Source: Bacillus sp. USDA818B3_A
GTDB taxonomy: Bacteria > Bacillota > Bacilli > Bacillales > Cytobacillaceae
Reading direction: 5' to 3'
DNA: 64,000 nt
NCBI RefSeq assembly: GCF_009928415.1
Contig: NZ_JAABNN010000006.1
Location: 15,551-79,550, forward strand
Shown here: positions 56,453-64,000 of the stretch, piece after piece
Position numbering within the stretch: the stretch's first letter is position 1
Layout of the letters: the number at the start of each line of letters is the position of its first letter
Notes under the pieces: model-generated
Told to the model about the DNA's origin: nothing
Seen by the model: the letters and a program-made list of their open reading frames with translations, nothing else
The model's database searches: none
Program-made: the position numbers and the translations under genes

Positions 56453-56690
56453 TAGTAGGGGGGATTGAAGCCAAAATCTAAGGACAAGTGCTCAAAAATG
56501 TTCGCAAGAGCGGGTGTTGAAGACAATAATAAAAAAGTATCTTTTAGAATTGTTCTCAAGAGAGCCCATAGAAGACAATTACTATAAAATATCTATGTAA
56601 AATGGCACCAAGAGAGGATATTGAAGACAAAAATAGAAAAAGGCCTCTGAAAAATGTCCGCAAAAAAACTGTTTAAGGCAACAGGATAGA
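56453..56690. repeat. Degenerate 52-bp tandem repeats, four to five copies
   Basis: A motif of the form CAAGAG(N)6-8 T.GAAGACAA starts at 56505, 56557 and 56609, exactly 52 bp apart; a weaker copy precedes at 56453 and another follows at 56661. The flank (A)AAAATGT.CGCAA also recurs before the copies at 56505 and 56661. The period is not a multiple of three and stops occur in all frames, so it is noncoding. The rest of the 526-bp gap between the secreted protein and xerS contains nothing recognised apart from the dif-like site and terminator. Confidence 0.75.
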
Positions 56691-56809
56691 AATTTCACAG
56701 CGAAATATTCCGAAAAAAGCTTAGAGAAATTGGTATGAACACTCAAACAAAAAAATTAATTTCGTCTCAATATCTTAAGTATACTTAACTATTGAGACAA
56801 TCAACTAAA

Positions 56810-56837
56810 ATGTTTACATAATAATATTATGTAAACT
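56810..56837. other. Palindromic dif-like site beside xerS
   Basis: GTTTACATAA (56812-56821) and TTATGTAAAC (56827-56836) form a perfect 10-bp inverted repeat around TAATA. The right half TTATGTAAACT (56827-56837) is identical, as I recall it, to the right arm of the B. subtilis dif site, and the gene order (just beyond parC) is where dif lies in B. subtilis. The left arm differs from the usual dif arm. It is 46 bp from the 3-prime end of xerS. Confidence 0.5.
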
Positions 56838-56847
56838 GATAAAAATA

Positions 56848-56875
56848 AAAAACTGCCGTAAAGGGGGCAGTTTTT
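56848..56875. terminator. Terminator of xerS
   Basis: AAAAACTGCC pairs with GGCAGTTTTT over an 8-nt loop, T-rich on both strands, just past the xerS stop. Confidence 0.88.
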
Positions 56876-56882
56876 CTTAGGT

Positions 56883-57971
56883 CTACTCAGTTTGTTCTTT
56901 CGGCATATCCATTTTATCAACAGCAATCTTTAAGTCATCATTCTTTATATGAGTATAGATCATCGTTGTCTGTATTGATGAATGACCCAATTGACGTCGT
57001 AATTTTGGCACATCATTAATTTCTGCATGGTATCTGGTAGCAAATGAATGCCTTAGTTTATGTACCGATAATGCCGGTTTTCCAAATGCAGCAGCATATT
57101 TTTCAATTAGTTTTTCAACTGATCGTGCGGTGAGCCTGCGTGATTTGCCTTTAGGACCAATTGGCGCCGAGATGAATAATGCTTTATTTGTTTTATCTAC
57201 TTGATATTTAGTTGTGCGTACAGAAAGATATTCTTGGAGATCCGCCATCGCTACCTGGCTAAAGTAAACGAATTGTTCTTTATTTCCTTTTCTAATCACT
57301 CTTACACTATATTTACTAAAATCGATATCTTCTAATTCAATTCCAACTAACTCTGACAGCCGGAGACCTGAGCCTAAAATTAAGGAGACGATTGCCGTAT
57401 CACGCTCTTTATTTAACTGATAAAAGTTATAAAGCTTTTTATTTTCTTTGTTTAATTCGCCGTAATCATTTGCCACAAATAACCGAAACTTTTCGTATTC
57501 GTCTCCAAGAAGGATTTTACCTTCCATTTTATTAGCTTTTGTTTCCATGCTATCCTTAACTTCATTAAATTCGATCTTTGCCATGACATTACGGTTAATA
57601 TATGGCTTTAGATCAGGTGTTTCAGCGATATTTTGCAGATAGTTGAACAGTGACTTTAATGCTGATAATTTGCGATTAACGGTTAATTCTTTGTTCTCCA
57701 ATTGATAATGCAAATAGTTTAAAAAGCTTTCAACCTCTAAAACTGTCATTTGCTCCAGTCGTTCCAATGGGATATCCTTAATCGGACCATCATACAGCTG
57801 CTCAAGTATCATCCAATTGAAAAAGATCTTGTAATCATGACAGTAATTAAACAAGGATGCTGTTGAAAGTTTCCGCAGCTTGTGATTTATGTACTCATCG
57901 ACATACCAAGGGAGTTCGTTTAGCAAGGTTTGTAATTTTTTAAAATTGGTTTGTTTATCCTGATTTACCAT
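56883..57971 (-). CDS. xerS: Tyrosine recombinase, XerS-type
   Basis: 362 residues. The N-terminal LPWYVDEYINHKLRKLS followed by FNYCHDYKIFFNWM matches the streptococcal/Bacillus XerS pattern (PWYV.EY...KL), not phage integrases. Catalytic residues R204, K228, H304, R307, H330 and Y339 are all in place (GSGLRLSELVG, HKLRHSFATRYH, LGHSSIQTTMIYTH). XerS resolves chromosome dimers alone at a dif_SL site placed next to its gene in streptococci. Here palindromes sit on both flanks. ATG with GTGAGGTG upstream. No prophage genes nearby. Confidence 0.88.
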   Translation of the reverse strand: MVNQDKQTNFKKLQTLLNELPWYVDEYINHKLRKLSTASLFNYCHDYKIFFNWMILEQLYDGPIKDIPLERLEQMTVLEVESFLNYLHYQLENKELTVNRKLSALKSLFNYLQNIAETPDLKPYINRNVMAKIEFNEVKDSMETKANKMEGKILLGDEYEKFRLFVANDYGELNKENKKLYNFYQLNKERDTAIVSLILGSGLRLSELVGIELEDIDFSKYSVRVIRKGNKEQFVYFSQVAMADLQEYLSVRTTKYQVDKTNKALFISAPIGPKGKSRRLTARSVEKLIEKYAAAFGKPALSVHKLRHSFATRYHAEINDVPKLRRQLGHSSIQTTMIYTHIKNDDLKIAVDKMDMPKEQTE

Positions 57972-58002
57972 AAAAACACCTCACTTCCATTTTATTTGAT
58001 AT

Positions 58003-58040
58003 ACATAATTACGTCAAATTTATATTTTACGTAATTATGT
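58003..58040. other. Inverted repeat upstream of xerS, candidate Xer site or operator
   Basis: ACATAATTACGT and ACGTAATTATGT form a perfect 12-bp inverted repeat around a 14-nt A/T-rich centre; ATTTG (57994) and CAAAT (58047) extend it with unequal spacing. It ends 32 bp before the xerS start. In streptococci the XerS site lies just upstream of the gene and has asymmetric, widely spaced arms. It may instead be an operator. The rest of the gap from 58052 to 58262 shows nothing. Confidence 0.5.
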
Positions 58041-58262
58041 GTATGCCAAATAAATAGTATCTTTATCCTATTCCTCGTGAATTCTTTTTGTTTCGAACGA
58101 ATTTATAATGTGTGTTAAGGGGGTTCCTTAAGCCCCCCCTGCCTTTAATATTAAGTATCTACCAAATCATCAAATATCAGGCACTTCTATTAATAAATGT
58201 TAAATCCCTGCCATTAACTCATCCGTAGTCAATACTCTAGATTATTTTCCCTAGCAATGGTG

Positions 58263-58362
58263 CTAACTCTTTCCTTTAGAAGCAAGTTCTTTAGCTGTCG
58301 CCTCTCCAATCCCACTAGAAGCTCCTGTAATTATTAACACCTTTATCTTTTGTATTAGACAT
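58263..58362 (-). pseudogene. SDR oxidoreductase remnant, 5-prime end only
   Basis: On the minus strand an ATG at 58362 begins MSNTKDK; after a one-base shift the frame reads VLIITGASSGIGEATAKELA, the Rossmann glycine motif, then SKGKS and stop. This is the N-terminal part of the SDR gene at 61356-62099 (MSNIQDKVVIITGASSG...), with which it is highly similar at the nucleotide level. Frameshifted and truncated, so a decayed duplicate. Confidence 0.85.
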
Positions 58363-58410
58363 CATTGTATACCTATCCTACGGTGATTTCCACGTTTGCA
58401 GCCAGCGATA

Positions 58411-58860
58411 CTAAGAGTTGGCTTGCTCCTTTATTTGTTCAATCGCATCATTGAACCCGTCGGGAGTACCGCTTGATCCTGCTAGGCGACCCACTTTAAC
58501 CTCGTCAATACGCTTCCCGACAACAACCTGTGGGACAGCGGCTGCGAAACTACGTTGCAAATCTAGAGATGTTGGGTTTGTTGCATGGGGTGTGACTTTG
58601 ACATCTGTGATAACTTCATCGACAAGGGTTACAGTGACAGTAATGGAAGAAGGAAGGCTCCCATATTGACCGGTAGCCTCATAAACACCGTCTGCGTATG
58701 ATGCTTCTTCAATCGCAGTCGAGCTCGATGAGTTTACACCTGAATTAGAAGAGTATCTCGACTGCTCCGATTCCTTATCAGTCGTTTGGCATGAGGAAAT
58801 TATAAAGGTAACGGAGATCCCTGCTATTGTGACAATAATTTTCTTTTTAAGTGTAGTCAT
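58411..58860 (-). CDS. FMN-binding-domain lipoprotein
   Basis: 149 residues. Signal peptide with lipobox ISSC, a Ser/Asn-rich linker, then a compact FMN_bind domain: ADGVYEATGQYGSLPSSITVTV, ITDVKVTPHATN and the closing GRLAGSSGTPDGFNDAIEQI, in which the Thr after SSG is the expected site of covalent FMN attachment by ApbE. It is thus probably a flavinylated extracytoplasmic electron carrier. The frame opens at 58881; ATG 58860 with AAAGGAGG is the start. The apbE gene is 79 bp upstream on the same strand. Confidence 0.87.
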   Translation of the reverse strand: MTTLKKKIIVTIAGISVTFIISSCQTTDKESEQSRYSSNSGVNSSSSTAIEEASYADGVYEATGQYGSLPSSITVTVTLVDEVITDVKVTPHATNPTSLDLQRSFAAAVPQVVVGKRIDEVKVGRLAGSSGTPDGFNDAIEQIKEQANS

Positions 58861-58939
58861 ACTAATACCTCCTTTCGTCAATTTGCTTGGCGATACCTAC
58901 CATGTTGCATAAGCGAATGTTCTATCCCCAGTTAAGCAC

Positions 58940-59836
58940 TTAGTAAAAAAGCTCACCGTCAAAGTTTTGCGAAAACTCAGCATGACCATCTACAAACATT
59001 CTCACATATGAAAAACGAAATGCCTCCGCAAGATGCTCACCCTGTGTAAAGAAAAGTGCCGTTGCAAGTCCATCTGCCGTTGCTGCATCATCTGCAATAA
59101 CCCACGTTGCTACGACATCTCGCACAGGAATGCCTGTCCGGGCATCGATAACGTGATGCAGACCATCACCCCAAGCACGTCTATTAACTGCAGAAGCACA
59201 CAAGGCACGGTTTTTCAGATTGACCACACCTATTACCATATTCGGGTCAAACGGGTGTTCAAGCCCGACTTGGATGCTGGATTCACCCGAATGGTGTAGG
59301 TCTCCACTGCCATCTACAATGAACTCAGTGAATCCTTCCTCTATAAGGATGTCAGAGACAATATCTACAAGGTAGCCCTTCCCAGCTGCTCCAACATCTA
59401 TCACCAGCGGACGGCGTGTTACGAGTGAAGTACCATGCCGGATAACGTCCTTTGACCACGAGGCTCTCTCCCTTTCATGCTCCTTGGCTTGGTAATATTC
59501 AGGAACAGGTGTAAGCGAATAAGTCCGGTCGTAACCGAGAAGTTCAAGGTCACGCCCTACAAGAGGGTCAACGGCACCTCCGGTAGCTGTGTGGAGCTTG
59601 TCATATAGGGCAAAAAGGGTACCAGCGTCACTTGGGAAGTCAAAGCAACCACCCTCAGGGGCAGTAGCCATTCGAGTCACAAGAGAATCCTGAAGGAACC
59701 GTGAGTAAGTCGCTTCAAATTGATTAGTCCGCTGAAGTATGTGCTGTTTCAATCGATGGTCCAGTTGCTCGTGTGTCTCAATCTCCCATTGAGTTCCGAT
59801 GGACTTGAATGTGAACACAAATTTTTCCGCGTTCAT
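58940..59836 (-). CDS. apbE: FAD:protein FMN transferase
   Basis: 298 residues of ApbE family: FKSIGTQWEIETHEQL at the start, GGAVDPLVGRDLELLGYD, IDVGAAGKGYLVD, IVDGSGDLHHSG, and the C-terminal HHVIDARTGIPVRDVVATWVIADDAATADGLATALF with the metal-binding acidic residues. It transfers FMN from FAD to Thr of FMN_bind proteins. No signal peptide or lipobox is visible, unlike many ApbE proteins, which is odd given the exported partner. Start: ATG 59836, nine bases after AGGAGG; a GTG at 59842 is too close to that site. Confidence 0.9.
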   Translation of the reverse strand: MNAEKFVFTFKSIGTQWEIETHEQLDHRLKQHILQRTNQFEATYSRFLQDSLVTRMATAPEGGCFDFPSDAGTLFALYDKLHTATGGAVDPLVGRDLELLGYDRTYSLTPVPEYYQAKEHERERASWSKDVIRHGTSLVTRRPLVIDVGAAGKGYLVDIVSDILIEEGFTEFIVDGSGDLHHSGESSIQVGLEHPFDPNMVIGVVNLKNRALCASAVNRRAWGDGLHHVIDARTGIPVRDVVATWVIADDAATADGLATALFFTQGEHLAEAFRFSYVRMFVDGHAEFSQNFDGELFY

Positions 59837-59933
59837 TATCACGTACCTCCTAAAAATTAATTCGTTAGAATTACATTTTTTATGTTCTGTGGTAAAAGTA
59901 ATTCATCTAATGTATAGGACTGCGCAGAAGTCC

Positions 59934-61097
59934 TCAATTTGCAATTAATTTCTTGGCATGTGAGAAAGACCGTGCAAAAATAAAGAGGATAGCAGCACAC
60001 ACAACAGAAGCTGCACTAATCCAAGTGATTACCATTATCGAGAAACCTCCTACAGCAATTCCTCCGATACCGGCTCCCGCAGCAAAGCCAAGCTGCACGA
60101 ACGAACTGTTCAGACTGAGCACAATTCCAGATGATTCTGGAGCTAGCGATACTAGATTGAAGTTCTGAACAGCCCCAAACGTCCAACAAGCTATCTCCCA
60201 TAGCATTAACAGGATGATGGTGACAACTAATGATCCAGAACCAAATGACAGCAATACCATAGCAAGAGCTTGTATGAACATAGAACCCATAAGTGTACGG
60301 AATGCACCAATTCGATCTGCAAATAGCCCGCCTGTTTTGGAGCCAACCACACTTGCAATGCCCATTGCAAACAGGATGAGACTAATTTCAATCTTTGGAG
60401 GAATAACGGTAGTCAGATAGGGGGTGATATACGTATCGATAATCGAAAAGCCAGTAAAAACAAACAAAGTTACACAAAGAGTGACTGCAAGCCGTGGATT
60501 CTTCAATAGGGCAAGTCTCTGACCAAGAGATACGGCTCCTCCACCTTCCATGTCCGGAATCGTTCGTGCGACAGCGAAAACCGCAAGTAAACAGAAGATG
60601 CCGATAATCCAGAAGATTGTCTTCCAATCATAAGACGCTGCAATAATACGTCCGATGGGAACTCCAAATACTAGGGATGAACTAAAACCCATTGAGATGT
60701 TTGCCATCGCCCCACCTTGCTTCCCAGGAGGAGCTAGCTTGGCTGCAAGGTCATAGGCGGTTACGATAAACATTCCTGTTCCGATTCCAAGTACGACCCG
60801 TGCTACCATTAATAAGCCGAAACCTGGGAGTGTGATTGTTGAAATGATGCCTATTATAATGATGGCAAGAGCTAGTAACAATTGCTTGCGTTGATTCATT
60901 TTTGCAATAGCAATCATGATAATAGGTGTTCCGATTGCGTTAGCGAGAGCGAATGCAGTAACTAACTGTCCAGCTGTGGCTACCGATACACCTACTGAAT
61001 TAGCTATTTTATCCAACATTCCGACTATACCAAATTGAGAAGTGCCAACAAAGAAGCTAATGAGTGTCAGCATGTAAATTTTCCAGGTATTTTTCAT
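59934..61097 (-). CDS. MFS transporter, DHA1 type
   Basis: 387 residues, 12 expected transmembrane helices, starting KIYMLTLISFFVGTSQFGIVGMLDKIANSVGVSVATAGQL in shortened form; the FGVPIGRIIAASYDWKTIFW segment of helix 5-6 and GSKTGGLFADRIGAFRTL (second-half motif A) are seen. It belongs to the AraJ/YdhP-like group of sugar or drug efflux proteins. Base composition is a little higher in GC than some neighbours. It may share a transcript with apbE (97-bp gap). Substrate unknown. Confidence 0.87.
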   Translation of the reverse strand: MKNTWKIYMLTLISFFVGTSQFGIVGMLDKIANSVGVSVATAGQLVTAFALANAIGTPIIMIAIAKMNQRKQLLLALAIIIIGIISTITLPGFGLLMVARVVLGIGTGMFIVTAYDLAAKLAPPGKQGGAMANISMGFSSSLVFGVPIGRIIAASYDWKTIFWIIGIFCLLAVFAVARTIPDMEGGGAVSLGQRLALLKNPRLAVTLCVTLFVFTGFSIIDTYITPYLTTVIPPKIEISLILFAMGIASVVGSKTGGLFADRIGAFRTLMGSMFIQALAMVLLSFGSGSLVVTIILLMLWEIACWTFGAVQNFNLVSLAPESSGIVLSLNSSFVQLGFAAGAGIGGIAVGGFSIMVITWISAASVVCAAILFIFARSFSHAKKLIAN

Positions 61098-61284
61098 AAT
61101 GTGCGTATCAACTCCTTAATATAAAAATTAGTATGTTATGTTCACTTGACCTTAATAATTATGCCCCAAATCAAAAGGTCAGAGATATCACATTACTACC
61201 ACATCATTGCCTATTTCTCCAAAATAGTTGAGTTGGAATATAGTGGGACTAAGTATAAGAAAAGTAGAAAGAATTCTCAGAAAT

Positions 61285-61322
61285 ACAAAAAACTTGCTAC
61301 CAAACGGAGCAAGTTTTTTTGT
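61285..61322. terminator. Bidirectional terminator
   Basis: AAAACTTGCT pairs with AGCAAGTTTT over a 9-nt loop, with T-runs on both strands; on the minus strand it ends the operon whose last gene is the SDR at 61356. Confidence 0.88.
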
Positions 61323-61355
61323 TGACGGTTAGCTACCTACCCTTTCAAGTTAACA

Positions 61356-62099
61356 TTACCTTTCTTGACTTGTAGGACGAATAATCATCTCATTAATGGA
61401 AACATCAGAAGGTTGTTCAATTGCAAAAGCAATGGCACGGGCAATGCTTTCAGCATCAATGGCAACATCTTCATAAAGTTTATCAATCCCTGGTTTTAAA
61501 TCCATATCGGTGATCAAATTAATTAATTCAGACTGAACTGCTCCAGGTGAAATAATAGTGGAACGAATATTGTTTCCAGCCTCTTCTTTACGTAGCCCTT
61601 CGGATATAGCACGCACGGCGAACTTAGTTCCAGCATAAACGGTGCTCCCAGGACCTACAAAGTGACCTGCTACAGAAGAAAGGTTAATAATATGACCGGA
61701 TTTACGTTCTCTCATTGTTGGAAGAACAGCAGCAATGCCATAAAGCACTCCTTTAATATTGACATCAATCATCTTGTTCCAATCATCAATCTTTTTCTTA
61801 TAAAGAAATGAATGTGGCATTACTCCGGCATTATTGACTAATATGTCGATTTTTCCAAACTCTTTAAGAGCAACCTCAGCGAGTTCGTCCATTTGTTCAT
61901 TCGAAGTCACATCGGTAACTTTATATAACGCTTGACCGCCAGTATTTTGAATGTCTTGTTGTAATTCTTTTAAACGGTCTTCACGGCGTGCTGCAAGAAC
62001 AAGTTTTGCTCCTTTGGAGGCAAGTTCTTTTGCAGTTGCTTCTCCAATCCCACTAGAGGCACCCGTAATAATGACAACTTTATCTTGAATATTAGACAT
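61356..62099 (-). CDS. Short-chain dehydrogenase/reductase
   Basis: 247 residues, classical SDR: GASSGIGEATA cofactor motif, AARRED at the end of strand 2 (Arg pair suggests NADP), NNAGVMPHS, active-site SSVAGHF with Ser, and YAGTKFAVRAISEG giving the YxxxK pair. Substrate unknown. The frame opens at 62186; ATG 62099 after AAAGGATG is the likely start. A decayed copy of its 5-prime end is at 58263-58362, and its first 18 coding bases are repeated at the cupin gene. Confidence 0.9.
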   Translation of the reverse strand: MSNIQDKVVIITGASSGIGEATAKELASKGAKLVLAARREDRLKELQQDIQNTGGQALYKVTDVTSNEQMDELAEVALKEFGKIDILVNNAGVMPHSFLYKKKIDDWNKMIDVNIKGVLYGIAAVLPTMRERKSGHIINLSSVAGHFVGPGSTVYAGTKFAVRAISEGLRKEEAGNNIRSTIISPGAVQSELINLITDMDLKPGIDKLYEDVAIDAESIARAIAFAIEQPSDVSINEMIIRPTSQER

Positions 62100-62125
62100 A
62101 CTAATAAAACATCCTTTCGTTATTT

Positions 62126-62455
62126 TTATTTTTCTTTTGAAAATACTTCTTTTGCAACTGTCATGGCTGACATTGCCTTCGCCCAACCTGCGTAAAAAGC
62201 AAGATGAGTCATTGCTTCAATAAGTTCTTCTTCTGAAAGACCGTTTTGTTTTGCTAAATTTAAATGGGATTTCAGTTGTTCTGTATTTCCACCTGTTAAT
62301 AAAGAAGCGACGGTAATTAAACTGCGATCACGCGGAGAAAGCTCCTCGCGCGCCCATACATCTCCAAACAAAACATCATCAGTTAATTGCACAAGCTTCG
62401 GCGCAAAGTTTCCTAACTTTTTCTGTGCAATAGTAGGTTCTTTAGAATTAGACAT
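62126..62455 (-). CDS. Carboxymuconolactone decarboxylase-like protein
   Basis: 109 residues, all-helical AhpD/CMD fold: LTDDVLFGDVWAREELSPRDRSLITVASL and ELIEAMTHLAFYAGWAKAMSAM match the carboxymuconolactone decarboxylase family core. The CxxC of AhpD is absent, so a peroxidase cycle is unlikely; it is closer to the gamma-carboxymuconolactone decarboxylase-like proteins often found with cupin and SDR genes. ATG with GAAGGAAT upstream. Between the cupin and SDR genes, same strand. Confidence 0.9.
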   Translation of the reverse strand: MSNSKEPTIAQKKLGNFAPKLVQLTDDVLFGDVWAREELSPRDRSLITVASLLTGGNTEQLKSHLNLAKQNGLSEEELIEAMTHLAFYAGWAKAMSAMTVAKEVFSKEK

Positions 62456-62541
62456 TTTATATTCCTTCTTTCGTTTTACTTTTGATTTAGCGAAGTTGGA
62501 TGCCTGTAAAAAATCAGTGACCTCGCTAGATAAAATTCGTG

Positions 62542-62958
62542 TTATTTTAAGTTGTTATATTCTTTATCTGTTACGGGTTCCAACCATTCGGTTTCTCCCT
62601 TTTGAACATTCGTACTTATCGCGAGATGTGTAAACCAGCTATCTGATGTAGCACCGTGCCAATGTTTTACATCAGGAAGGATCTTTATTACATCACCTTC
62701 GTGAAGCTCTTGTACGGGTTTGCCTTCTTCCTGATAATATCCTTTGCCACCGGTAACAAGAAGAATCTGACCACCTGGATGCTTATGCCAATTATTTCTT
62801 GCCCCCGGTTCAAAAGTTACATTACCTATAGGGCAATTAAAGATATTGTCATTTGAAACTAGCATTTCAAGATGTGCTGCCCCTATGAAATGGTCATTCG
62901 GCACTTTTACACCTTTCGAGAAGATTACACTTTCGCTTATATCTTGAATATTAGACAT
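62542..62958 (-). CDS. Cupin-domain protein
   Basis: 138 residues, single cupin: metal motif 1 is NNWHKHPGGQILLVTGGKGYYQ (His, His and Gln/Glu positions), motif 2 LPDVKHWHGAT. Similar proteins are annotated as cupin or carboxymuconolactone-associated proteins and lie next to CMD-family genes. The frame opens at 62970; ATG 62958 after AAAGGATG is preferred. Its first codons and leader are nearly identical to those of the SDR gene at 62099. Confidence 0.88.
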   Translation of the reverse strand: MSNIQDISESVIFSKGVKVPNDHFIGAAHLEMLVSNDNIFNCPIGNVTFEPGARNNWHKHPGGQILLVTGGKGYYQEEGKPVQELHEGDVIKILPDVKHWHGATSDSWFTHLAISTNVQKGETEWLEPVTDKEYNNLK

Positions 62959-63118
62959 ACTAGAGAACATCCTTTCCTATTTGTTAATTCTATTTTCGTA
63001 TTCAAGAGTATAATGACCTCCCGGAATCTCGATATTCAAGAATACTTCATTCAAATCACACCCATGCAGCCGAGTCCGATTGTAGAAACTTCTAGTCCTA
63101 CACCACAGTCTGTAATGG

Positions 63119-63150
63119 AAAAAGCGTGTGTAGAATTCACACGCTTTTTT
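63119..63150. terminator. Bidirectional terminator
   Basis: A perfect 12-bp stem (AAAAAGCGTGTG with its complement), 7-nt loop, T-runs on both strands; ends the aldo/keto reductase gene on the minus strand. The 62959-63118 gap holds the cupin promoter region and nothing else recognised. Confidence 0.88.
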
Positions 63151-63218
63151 ATGGATTCAACACCTTAATGCACAATAGTATTTAGGTGGGTAGATTCACC
63201 TCGGAATTTGAAAGAACA

Positions 63219-64000
<782 letters not shown>

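Noticed and set aside
56453..56690. 52-bp repeats as a CRISPR array
   Set aside because: Copies are degenerate, there is no conserved repeat plus variable spacer structure, and no cas genes are nearby.
56883..57971. Phage integrase marking a prophage edge
   Set aside because: The N-terminus is XerS-like and no phage genes, att repeats next to a tRNA, or excisionase were seen.

Overview
The window looks like part of the chromosome of a spore-forming, low-GC Bacillaceae bacterium, in the wide Bacillus/Neobacillus range. The evidence is the small acid-soluble spore protein genes (sspO, sspP, sspN, tlp), a GerP-like germination gene, Bacillus-type ribosome binding sites with frequent GTG and TTG starts, many strong intrinsic terminators, and a block from about 36 to 55.5 kb (sspP, sspO, citB, yneN-like, sspN, tlp, yneP, yneQ, yneR, plsY, yneT, parE, parC) that I recall as having the same order in Bacillus subtilis. 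The parEC end of that block lies near the replication terminus in B. subtilis. No rRNA, tRNA, CRISPR array, insertion sequence or prophage was recognised.

Layout. 0-13.4 kb: the end of a collagen-like repeat protein, an ArsB-type transporter, a divergent pyruvate-kinase-like protein, D-serine dehydratase, a second-type methionine aminopeptidase, an AEC carrier, a SulP transporter, an MhqR-type quinone-response pair with a visible operator, a PrsW-like protease and a CopC/CopD pair. 13.5-24.7 kb: a 1220-residue fused GH18-deacetylase-glycosyltransferase, small secreted or spore proteins, an MFS pump and a phosphonate-type ABC importer (phnD-phnC-fused phnE). 24.7-32.3 kb: a gene-free, hairpin-rich stretch, the guanine-riboswitch-controlled xpt-pbuX operon, nitronate monooxygenase, and the threonine degradation pair kbl and SDR-type tdh.

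32.4-36 kb is the most distinctive part. selD, a SelW-like gene and selA lie close together, and both selD and the SelW-like gene contain an in-frame TGA at the known selenocysteine position, followed by a hairpin. A third in-frame TGA of the same kind sits in the HesB-like yneR gene at 46.8 kb, inside the otherwise ancestral yne block. SelD makes selenophosphate, SelA charges tRNA-Sec, and two or three local products appear to consume selenocysteine. selB and tRNA-Sec were not seen and must be elsewhere if this reading is right.

36-56 kb: the spore-protein/citB/par block, with apparent insertions: an ABC-F ribosome-protection gene with a leader attenuator, a two-AAA-domain SpoVK-like ATPase, and a diguanylate cyclase response regulator with a histidine kinase. 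56-64 kb is accessory: degenerate 52-bp tandem repeats, a XerS recombinase flanked on both sides by palindromes (one carrying a dif-like half site), an SDR gene remnant, an FMN-binding lipoprotein with its ApbE flavin transferase, an MFS transporter, and a run of SDR, carboxymuconolactone-decarboxylase-like, cupin and aldo/keto reductase genes, some of which share the same 5-prime sequence.

All calls come from reading motifs by eye; no database search or folding program was run. Comparisons with other genomes are from memory.
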